Origin: Salibacteraceae bacterium
Lineage (GTDB): Bacteria; Bacteroidota; Bacteroidia; Flavobacteriales_G; Salibacteraceae
Direction: 5' to 3'
DNA length: 5,380 bases
Assembly (NCBI GenBank): GCA_023262195.1
Contig: JALRDM010000325.1
Span: forward strand, 1-5,380
The translations under genes and the position numbers were made by a program. Below the pieces are notes generated by a model. It made no database searches. It had not been told where the DNA came from and saw only the letters and a program-made list of their open reading frames with translations. Positions within the stretch are counted from its first letter, which is position 1. Each line of letters starts with the position of its first letter. Positions 1 through 5,380 of this stretch are shown piece after piece.

Positions 1-1686
1 GATGAGGTTGACCCAATCATAGGGCCGATCATGCTTGATCAGATAAGTGAGTTTCCACAGCTCAGAGATAAGGGTATTTATTTGAGTTGTATTCTGTATC
101 TCAATCACGGTAGAAAACGCCAAGAGGTAAAGTACGCGCTAATGGAGGTGCCCGCCTCCTTGCCACGGTTTGTCGAAATTCCAAGTGAAATCGGCAACAA
201 AGTGATCATGATTCAGGATGACATCATTCGTCACAACTTGGAGGAGGTTTTTGATATTTTCAAACCTGACAAGGTAGATGCCTACACCTTCAAAATCACC
301 CGTGATGCGCAGCTCGATCTTGATAATGATATATCGAAAAGCTTCCTCGAAAAGATGAAGAAAAGCTTGAATAAACGAAGACGTGGGGAGCCGTTGCGCT
401 TTGTTTATGATGCTGCTATGCCATCAGACTTGAAGAATTTTCTCACCAAAAAGATGGACTTGCAGAACAATGAAGATGCATTTATCCCAGGTGGTCGATA
501 TCACAATCTAAAGGACCTTATGGGTTTTCCCAAACTCAACATTTCACGAGGTTATTATAGACCACTGTCCACAAGTATCCATCCGGCATTTAAAAAGGTT
601 GAAAGCCATTTGGAAGTAATTAAAAAGAAGGATGTGATGCTGCACTTCCCTTTTCAATCCTTCAATCATATCATAGAGGTGTTAAAGGAAGCGGCTCTTA
701 ATCCAAAGGTTAAATCGATAAAAATTTGTCTCTATCGTGTATCAAAAAGGAGCAAGGTCATCAATGCGCTCATTAATGCAGCTCGAAATGGAAAGAACGT
801 TACCGTGGTGCTTGAGCTTCAGGCACGTTTCGATGAAGAGAACAATATTTATTGGTCTAGAGTTTTAGAAGATGAAGGGGTAAAGGTGCTTTTCGGTTTT
901 CCAGGATTGAAAGTTCATAGCAAAGTTTTGCTTATTACCAGAAAAGAGGCGGGAGTATTGAATCAATACGTGAATATTGGCACTGGCAACTTTAATGAAT
1001 CTACAGCGAAGGCATACACAGATGTGAGTCTGCTTACTTCAGATAAAAGAATTACGGCCGAAGTGTCTCGCCTTTTTGACATGTTTGAAAATGCCATTTG
1101 GCCAAATTATCGTTTCAAGCATATCCTCTTATCTCCGTTTTATCTGCGGAATAAGCTGGTTCGTATGATTAATACAGAGATCCGCAATGCTAAGGCTGGT
1201 AAGCCCGCTTTCATAAGGTTAAAGATCAACAGCTTGGTAGATCCTAACTTAATCGATAAGCTTTACGAGGCAAGCAATGCTGGAGTAAAAATTGACATGG
1301 TGATCAGAGGTATCTGCTCACTAATTCCCGGAGTGAAGGGTATGAGCGAAAACATAAATGTGGTGAGCATTATTGATCGGTATTTAGAACACTCACGTAT
1401 TTATGTATTCTGCAATGGTGGCGATCCAAAATATTACATAAGCAGCGCAGACTGGATGGTACGCAACATAGATAGGCGTATAGAGGTAACCTGCCCAATT
1501 TATGCGGCCGACATAAAATCTGAGATAGACGACATTTTTTCAATTCAACTATCAGATAATGTGAAAGCCCGAACCATACTTGATGGAACAAACTATAAGA
1601 TTTTAAAGCCGAAATCGGGAGAGAAAAAAGTACGTTCGCAGTACGAGCTGAATGAATATTACCGACAAAAAGCCAAGACTAAATGA
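1..1686 (+). CDS. ppk1: Polyphosphate kinase 1, 5'-truncated by the window edge
   Basis: This enzyme reversibly transfers the gamma-phosphate of ATP onto a growing inorganic polyphosphate chain; the family works as an oligomer, often membrane-associated. The frame is open from base 1, so the first Met in the window (base 31) is internal. About 561 codons are visible against roughly 690 for the family, so the N domain and the start of the head domain are missing. Both C-terminal catalytic domains are complete. By comparison with E. coli PPK1 from memory, the active-site residues are all present: Arg in LYRVSK (736-738), Arg in ELQARFDEE (826-828), the phospho-accepting His in GLKVHSK (916-918), Tyr in AYTDVSLLT (1015-1017), Arg in IRGICSLIPG (1306-1308), the second His in YLEHSRIYVF (1390-1392) and Glu in RRIEV (1483-1485). 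The C-terminus (RSQYELNEYY) is also family-typical. The stop codon overlaps the next gene. Identification is very secure; only the start is unknown. Confidence 0.97.
   Translation, partial: DEVDPIIGPIMLDQISEFPQLRDKGIYLSCILYLNHGRKRQEVKYALMEVPASLPRFVEIPSEIGNKVIMIQDDIIRHNLEEVFDIFKPDKVDAYTFKITRDAQLDLDNDISKSFLEKMKKSLNKRRRGEPLRFVYDAAMPSDLKNFLTKKMDLQNNEDAFIPGGRYHNLKDLMGFPKLNISRGYYRPLSTSIHPAFKKVESHLEVIKKKDVMLHFPFQSFNHIIEVLKEAALNPKVKSIKICLYRVSKRSKVINALINAARNGKNVTVVLELQARFDEENNIYWSRVLEDEGVKVLFGFPGLKVHSKVLLITRKEAGVLNQYVNIGTGNFNESTAKAYTDVSLLTSDKRITAEVSRLFDMFENAIWPNYRFKHILLSPFYLRNKLVRMINTEIRNAKAGKPAFIRLKINSLVDPNLIDKLYEASNAGVKIDMVIRGICSLIPGVKGMSENINVVSIIDRYLEHSRIYVFCNGGDPKYYISSADWMVRNIDRRIEVTCPIYAADIKSEIDDIFSIQLSDNVKARTILDGTNYKILKPKSGEKKVRSQYELNEYYRQKAKTK
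1683..1686 (+). promoter_or_regulatory. ATGA stop-start overlap coupling ppk1 and ppx
   Basis: The ppx ATG (1683-1685) shares bases with the ppk1 TGA stop (1684-1686), a -1 frame change. The preceding 25 bases are A-rich and contain no purine-rich Shine-Dalgarno core. Terminating ribosomes from ppk1 therefore probably supply much of the initiation at ppx, which would keep kinase and phosphatase in a fixed ratio. The overlap is seen directly; the coupling is inferred. Confidence 0.8.
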
Positions 1687-2588
1687 ACGCATATAAGTTT
1701 GCTGCAATAGATATTGGATCAAATGCAGTGAGACTTTTGGTAAGCAATGTGTTTGAGAATGGAGCACAAGTTACCTTCAAAAAACAATCACTGGTTCGTG
1801 TGCCAATTAGGCTTGGTGCCGATGCTTTTTTGACTAATCAAATACCTGTTGATAAAGAGAATCAGTTTTTGAGTGCGATGCACGCATTCAAACATTTACT
1901 TGATGTTTACGTGCCCGTAAAGACCAGAGCAATTGCCACTTCGGCATTTCGTGAGGCAAAGAATGGGGCAGAGATTGTTGATCGCGTTTACAACGAGACA
2001 GGCATAAAAATTGAAATAGTAACGGGCAAAGAAGAAGCCGAGGTAATTTATGCCAATGGCCTTCGAGAGAATATGGATGCAGATAAGAGCTATCTGTATA
2101 TGGATGTGGGTGGCGGCAGCACCGAATTGACCTTTTTCAAAAACCATCAGGCCCTCACATCCAAATCATTCAACATTGGATCTATACGATTGCTCATGGA
2201 TATGGTTAGTGATGATGATTGGAGCGATATGAAGCAATGGGTAAAGGATATTAGCGCTCAATCGCCTACAGGTTTATCCTTGATTGGATCTGGAGGTAAT
2301 ATTAATAAGTACTGCAAGCTACTTATGAAAGAATATGGTGAGCCGCTTAATCCAAGTGAAATATTTCATTTGTATAAACGCCTGAAATCAATGTCAACGG
2401 AAGAGCGAATACAACAACTCTTCCTCAATCCCGATAGATCCGATGTGATAGTGCCTGCAGGGAAAATATTCACGAGCGTAATGAAATGGAGTGGTGCTGA
2501 AACGGCCTTTGTTCCAAAGATTGGTTTGTCAGACGGTGTAGTGAAAATGCTTTACGACCAGATGAAACTTGCGAAAGCGTTTGTTTAA
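1683..2588 (+). CDS. ppx: Short Ppx/GppA-family phosphatase, probable exopolyphosphatase
   Basis: This 301-residue protein belongs to the ASKHA (actin/sugar kinase/Hsp70) fold phosphatases that remove terminal phosphate from polyphosphate or, in GppA, from pppGpp. Family motifs appear in order: phosphate-1 loop DIGSNAVRLL (10-19), ATSAFREAKNG (85-95), the GKEEAEVIY segment carrying the likely catalytic Glu (115-123), phosphate-2 loop DVGGGSTEL (141-149), the adenosine-like GSGGN (202-206), the RSDVIVPAG helix (252-260) and GLSDGVV (281-287). The protein ends right after this module, so it lacks the C-terminal HD-like and extra domains of the roughly 500-residue E. coli Ppx and GppA. The ATG lies inside the ppk1 stop (ATGA) with no clear ribosome binding site, and the phosphate-1 loop begins only nine residues later, which fixes the start. 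Overlap with ppk1 favours polyphosphate as substrate, but pppGpp hydrolysis or dual activity cannot be excluded from sequence. Confidence 0.92.
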   Translation: MNAYKFAAIDIGSNAVRLLVSNVFENGAQVTFKKQSLVRVPIRLGADAFLTNQIPVDKENQFLSAMHAFKHLLDVYVPVKTRAIATSAFREAKNGAEIVDRVYNETGIKIEIVTGKEEAEVIYANGLRENMDADKSYLYMDVGGGSTELTFFKNHQALTSKSFNIGSIRLLMDMVSDDDWSDMKQWVKDISAQSPTGLSLIGSGGNINKYCKLLMKEYGEPLNPSEIFHLYKRLKSMSTEERIQQLFLNPDRSDVIVPAGKIFTSVMKWSGAETAFVPKIGLSDGVVKMLYDQMKLAKAFV

Positions 2589-2625
2589 ACAAAATTTCTA
2601 GCACGCAATTACGCTCTTGCGCATA
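2589..2625. other. Short convergent intergenic gap with weak dyad symmetry
   Basis: These 37 bases separate the ppx stop from the barrel-gene stop on the opposite strand. A perfect 14-base palindrome, TTTGTTTAAACAAA (2580-2593), spans the ppx stop codon but has no loop. Just before it, AAAC-TT-GC-GAAA-GC-GTTT (2565-2582) can fold into a short bulged hairpin with a GAAA loop. For the minus-strand transcript, a 5-bp stem (2604-2608 with 2617-2621, 8-base loop) precedes an AT-rich stretch. None is a convincing intrinsic terminator, because the stems are short and U-tracts are absent or displaced. The transcripts of the two operons may therefore overlap at their 3' ends. Confidence 0.35.
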
Positions 2626-3231
2626 CTAATCAAATGGTGTGATTTCCTGATTCCTCAAACGCTTTGTTCGATCCTTATTAAAGACACGAGCTATATCGTA
2701 ACCTATCCCAATACAAGGTCTTATGTAAAAATCAAAATAATGAGGATGTGAGCTGGGGTTTGAAATTAAAACCTTGGAGCCCATACCTGCATCAAAGCTA
2801 AAAACGAGTCCCTCGTAAGAGTAGAATTGCAAGCCAAGTTGAAGCGATACTCCCTCTACACTATGGTCGTAAGGATCGGTACCTATCTTTTGGTTGTAGT
2901 AATTGCTCAGCCAGCCATAGCCAATGCCCACTCTTGGGAAGATATATTGACTTCCTACATTGGCATAATATCGCAGTCCAAAGTGATAATTGTTTGATGA
3001 AGGAATGGTGTAGTTAATGTCGCTTGATTTTGGTGCGTGGCCAAAAGCACCATATACGGCAAAGTGCTTCATTCCAACTTCGGCATGCCCGCCAAGGCCA
3101 CCGTATATCATTCCGAAACCTGCGGAGACATTAGCGAAATAATTGACTGAACTACCCTCTTGCGCTGAGCCTGTAAACGGGTGTGCGCCAATTAAAAATC
3201 CGATAAGTGTAACTATTCGGCCTATACGCAT
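2626..3231 (-). CDS. Secreted protein of unknown function, probable small outer-membrane beta-barrel
   Basis: I do not recognise a specific family for this 201-residue protein. It starts with a signal peptide: basic MRIGR, hydrophobic IVTLIGFLIGAHPF, and probable cleavage after GSA (residues 21-23) before QEGSS. The mature part is rich in Gly, Tyr, Phe and Ser, with alternating polar and apolar residues in about eight segments (roughly 29-40, 44-53, 56-64, 81-90, 94-106, 126-138, 141-151, 164-180). The most typical are PRVGIGYGW and PCIGIGYDI. This suits an eight-stranded OmpA/OmpW-like barrel. A basic 21-residue tail (about 181-201) follows the last strand. The start is fixed by the signal peptide and by the stop codon immediately upstream. 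It is the last gene of the minus-strand cluster and its ATG abuts the TAG of the acyl-CoA synthetase. Alternatives are a periplasmic beta-rich protein or a surface-exposed lipid-binding barrel. It is too small and simple to be FadL. Confidence 0.75.
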   Translation of the reverse strand: MRIGRIVTLIGFLIGAHPFTGSAQEGSSVNYFANVSAGFGMIYGGLGGHAEVGMKHFAVYGAFGHAPKSSDINYTIPSSNNYHFGLRYYANVGSQYIFPRVGIGYGWLSNYYNQKIGTDPYDHSVEGVSLQLGLQFYSYEGLVFSFDAGMGSKVLISNPSSHPHYFDFYIRPCIGIGYDIARVFNKDRTKRLRNQEITPFD

Positions 3232-3234
3232 CTA
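3229..3234 (-). promoter_or_regulatory. TAG-ATG zero-spacing junction, in frame
   Basis: On the minus strand the acyl-CoA synthetase stop TAG (3234-3232) is followed immediately by the barrel-gene ATG (3231-3229) in the same reading frame. The sequence before the ATG (GGCGGATAG) offers only a very weak purine stretch, so initiation probably relies on ribosomes that have just terminated. The adjacency is seen directly; the re-initiation mechanism is inferred. Confidence 0.7.
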
Positions 3235-4992
3235 TCCGCCATAAATAGACTTCATCAAATTGTCACAACGTTGAAGTATAAACTTTCTTTTAAGTTTCAA
3301 TGAGGGGGTAAGTTCGCCTCCATCTATGCTCCAAACGGCATCACACAATTCGATTTTTTTCACTTGTTCAAACTTGCCAAAGTCTTGGTTGATCTCATTG
3401 ATATCTTCCCAAATACGTTCTTTAAGCTTAGCGTTTTGGCTCAGCGCTTTGTAGTCGCCACCTTCAATACCTTTTCGCTTGCACCACTCGTTACAAAACT
3501 CCAAATCTGGAACTACCAGCGCCGCTGGATGCTTCTGATTTTCGCCTACCACCATGATTTGATCTATAAATCTCGAAGCCTTGAACTTATTCTCCATCGG
3601 TTGTGGAGCGATGTACTTTCCTCCAGAAGTCTTGAAAATCTCCTTCTTTCGGTCGGTGATTTTTACAAACTCTCCATTCACGAGTTCGCCAATATCGCCT
3701 GTGTGGAACCATCCATCTTTCATGACCTCGGCTGTAAGATCTGGACGGTTGTAATAACCCAACATCACATTTGGCCCTTTAATGAGTATTTCACCGTCCT
3801 CTGCTATTTTAACCTCCACGTTAAAAAGTGGCCGCCCTGTGGTGCCAATCATGAAGCCTTTGTTGTCAAAGCAGTTTACCGAAGCAACTGGGCTAGTTTC
3901 GGTGAGACCATAACCTTCAAGCACTGGGATTTGAGCGGCATTAAAAATTCTTGCTAATCGTGCCTGCAATGCTGCACTTCCGCTTGCTACGGCTTTTACG
4001 TTTCCACCAAGCGCTTCTCGCCATTTATTGAAAATGAGCTTGTTTGCTATACTCAACTGGAATTCATACCACGCACCGTTTTGGCCATAGGGTTCCCATT
4101 TTTCTCCGAGTTCTACTGCCCAGAAAAACAAGGCTTTCTTTATTCCTGTGAGCTCACTTCCCTTGGCCATAATCTTGTCAAAAACCTTTTCAAGTAAGCG
4201 GGGAACGGCTGTAAAAACTTGTGGTTGCACTTCGCGAATGTTGTCTCCAATAGTGTCCATAGATTCAGCGTAATAAATACTCACTCCGGTGTACATAAAG
4301 AGGTACAGCACCATACGTTCATAGATGTGACATAGCGGTAAAAAGCTCACCGCCTTGCTGTGCTCATCAACCGGAAGTCTCTCTCTTGAGCCAACTACAT
4401 TGCTCACGATGTTTTGATGAGAGAGCATCACGCCCTTTGGATTACCCGTTGTTCCACTCGTATAAATAAGTGTGGCTAAATCTTCGCTATTAATTGCTGC
4501 TTTTCGGGTGTCTATTTCGGATGTTGCAATTTCACTTCCGCGTTCTAAAAAGTCTTCAAAATATTCAGTGCCCTCAATTTTTTGAAATGAAATAATGTGC
4601 TTCAATGTGGGTACCCCATCCTTTATCTCATTTACCTTGGCAAGAAGCTCATCATCGCTAACGAAACAAACCTTCACTTCTGCATCATTGAAAATAAATT
4701 CATAATCAGATGGAGAAATGGTGGGATAAATAGGCACATTAATGGCGCCCGCCATCATAATGCCGATGTCAGAAATATTCCACTCGGGTCTGTTGTTTGA
4801 AATGAGCGCCACCTTATCATTGGGATTAACCCCTAATGCAACAAGCGATTTACTCACTTTCATACTCGTGTCTAGGAATTCCTGAGTTGATGTTTTCACC
4901 CATGTTCCATCGACTTTAGCACAGAGCGAGTCTGATTTTGGATATGTTTTGAGTTGATACTCAGGAATTTCAAATAAGCGCTGGATTTCCAT
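3232..4992 (-). CDS. Long-chain acyl-CoA synthetase (AMP-forming fatty acid-CoA ligase)
   Basis: This 586-residue enzyme of the ANL (adenylate-forming) superfamily activates a fatty acid with ATP to acyl-AMP and then to acyl-CoA, feeding beta-oxidation or lipid synthesis; it is cytosolic or peripheral to the inner membrane. Motifs in order: P-loop-like YTSGTTGNPKGV (177-188), LPLCHIYER (218-226), ASGSAAL (336-342), GYGLTETSP (360-368, adenine and acyl-adenylate binding), GWFHTGD (427-433, ribose-binding Asp), TDRKKEIFKTSGGKYIAP (446-463, hinge and CoA-face segment) and C-terminal LTPSLKLKRK (561-570) carrying the catalytic Lys region. The length and the long insert around 270-330 fit the long- and very-long-chain group rather than acetyl-CoA synthetase. 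No signal peptide is visible. The ATG is the only plausible start: just six sense codons separate it from the in-frame stop of the upstream gene. The C-terminus (KSIYGG) looks natural, so the gene is intact. Chain-length preference cannot be read from sequence; fadD is the nearest generic name. Confidence 0.93.
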   Translation of the reverse strand: MEIQRLFEIPEYQLKTYPKSDSLCAKVDGTWVKTSTQEFLDTSMKVSKSLVALGVNPNDKVALISNNRPEWNISDIGIMMAGAINVPIYPTISPSDYEFIFNDAEVKVCFVSDDELLAKVNEIKDGVPTLKHIISFQKIEGTEYFEDFLERGSEIATSEIDTRKAAINSEDLATLIYTSGTTGNPKGVMLSHQNIVSNVVGSRERLPVDEHSKAVSFLPLCHIYERMVLYLFMYTGVSIYYAESMDTIGDNIREVQPQVFTAVPRLLEKVFDKIMAKGSELTGIKKALFFWAVELGEKWEPYGQNGAWYEFQLSIANKLIFNKWREALGGNVKAVASGSAALQARLARIFNAAQIPVLEGYGLTETSPVASVNCFDNKGFMIGTTGRPLFNVEVKIAEDGEILIKGPNVMLGYYNRPDLTAEVMKDGWFHTGDIGELVNGEFVKITDRKKEIFKTSGGKYIAPQPMENKFKASRFIDQIMVVGENQKHPAALVVPDLEFCNEWCKRKGIEGGDYKALSQNAKLKERIWEDINEINQDFGKFEQVKKIELCDAVWSIDGGELTPSLKLKRKFILQRCDNLMKSIYGG

Positions 4993-5010
4993 TTGATTTG
5001 ACTTTAAAGG
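4993..5010 (-). promoter_or_regulatory. 18-base spacer before the acyl-CoA synthetase start
   Basis: Read on the minus strand the spacer is CCTTTAAAGTCAAATCAA, followed by ATG. It is A-rich close to the start codon and lacks a Shine-Dalgarno core, which is usual for Bacteroidota leaders. It is too short for an independent promoter, so the gene is probably transcribed with the CAP-domain gene unless a promoter lies inside that gene. Confidence 0.5.
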
Positions 5011-5380
5011 TTAGTCGCCAATTTTGTTACTGGCGAAGTTTTGTACACAATTCACTCCATATCGTTTGTGAGGCTCTATTGCGACCCCAATATACCTCGA
5101 ATCTGTATTAAGAATGTTTTTTCTGTGCCCCTTCGAGGGTACATTTTTATCAATTAATAGGTCAACTACAATATCAAGTGCTTTTTCTGTGCCGTAGTTG
5201 GCATTCTCATTTATTCCCGAATAGCTTTCTGATACGGCCATCATTCGCTTTTGAAATGGAGTTCCATCCGATGCATTGTGTCCTGTTCTGCCCGTTTCAC
5301 CCATATCTTTAGCATGAGTTCTTGCCGCTCTGGTTAGGAGTTCGCTGGGTTCTAAGATTTTTTTGGAATCGGTGTTTTCT
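5011..5380 (-). CDS. CAP/SCP-domain protein, 5'-truncated by the window edge
   Basis: The frame is open to the window edge, so the Met at 5304 is internal: the 25 codons upstream (5379-5305) continue the domain with LLTRAARTHAKDM. The 123 visible residues cover most of a CAP domain (cysteine-rich secretory protein, antigen 5, PR-1 type). The four conserved cavity residues are all present: His in RTHAKDM (5314-5316), Glu in VSESYS (5227-5229), Glu in NENANYG (5206-5208) and His in GHRKNIL (5125-5127). Other hallmarks are GRTGHN, the IGVAIEPHK strand and the terminal CVQNFA strand. Bacterial CAP proteins are usually exported; a signal peptide would lie outside the window. Their biochemical role is poorly defined: eukaryotic members bind sterols or fatty acids or act in defence, and some bacterial ones are envelope-associated. 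The stop is 18 bases upstream of the acyl-CoA synthetase, so it is probably first or early in that operon. The domain call is secure; function is unknown. Confidence 0.9.
   Translation of the reverse strand, partial: ENTDSKKILEPSELLTRAARTHAKDMGETGRTGHNASDGTPFQKRMMAVSESYSGINENANYGTEKALDIVVDLLIDKNVPSKGHRKNILNTDSRYIGVAIEPHKRYGVNCVQNFASNKIGD

Noticed and set aside
31..33. ATG as the true start of ppk1
   Set aside because: The frame is open upstream to base 1, and a start here would remove the whole N domain expected for the family.
1370..1591. 73-codon minus-strand open frame inside ppk1
   Set aside because: It is antisense to the PPK1 C-terminal catalytic domain, and its Cys/Leu-rich product is typical of a reverse-strand shadow.
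1896..2147. 83-codon minus-strand open frame inside ppx
   Set aside because: Antisense to conserved Ppx motifs, with a low-complexity hydrophobic product and no start signal.
2580..2593. Palindrome TTTGTTTAAACAAA as an operator or a rho-independent terminator
   Set aside because: It has no loop, is made mostly of A and T, and lacks a following U-tract. An operator at the 3' end of a gene is unlikely, and such an AT-rich palindrome can arise by chance.
2626..3231. FadL-type fatty acid transporter partnered with the acyl-CoA synthetase
   Set aside because: FadL proteins are about 400 residues or more and form 14-stranded barrels with an N-terminal hatch. This protein has 201 residues and room for about eight strands.
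3364..3957. 197-codon open frame on the plus strand, antisense to the acyl-CoA synthetase
   Set aside because: It lies entirely inside a well-conserved enzyme gene, its product has no recognisable motif or domain, and there is no leader sequence. It is a chance opposite-strand frame.
4597..4800. 67-codon plus-strand open frame inside the acyl-CoA synthetase
   Set aside because: Short, without motif, and fully overlapped by a confident coding region on the other strand.

Overview
The window reads as ordinary chromosomal DNA of a Bacteroidota bacterium, probably a Flavobacteriales or Cytophagales relative. The evidence for this is circumstantial. Base composition is moderately AT-rich (about 40% GC by eye, not counted). 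No start codon is preceded by a good Shine-Dalgarno sequence. Genes are packed with almost no spacing. The Ppx is the short one-module type placed directly after ppk1, and the acyl-CoA synthetase has the sequence style I associate with that phylum. There is no sign of mobile DNA, CRISPR, RNA genes or phage. 

Layout: the plus strand holds a two-gene polyphosphate operon. It begins with the C-terminal four-fifths of polyphosphate kinase 1 (1-1686, 5' end cut by the window) and continues through a 4-base ATGA overlap into a short Ppx/GppA-family exopolyphosphatase (1683-2588). The first enzyme makes polyphosphate from ATP and the second probably degrades it from the chain end, so both directions of polyphosphate turnover are co-expressed. 

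The minus strand converges on this operon across a 37-base gap (2589-2625) and holds three tightly packed genes. Read in transcription order, they are a CAP/SCP-domain protein (5380-5011, 5' end cut by the window), a complete long-chain acyl-CoA synthetase (4992-3232) and a small signal-peptide-bearing protein that looks like an eight-stranded outer-membrane beta-barrel (3231-2626). The spacers are 18 and 0 bases. All three lie in one reading frame separated by single stop codons, and the last junction is a bare TAG-ATG. 

No promoter region is present, because both transcription units begin outside the window. I do not see a clearly novel system. The least explained items are the barrel protein, its coupling to an acyl-CoA synthetase, and its basic C-terminal tail.
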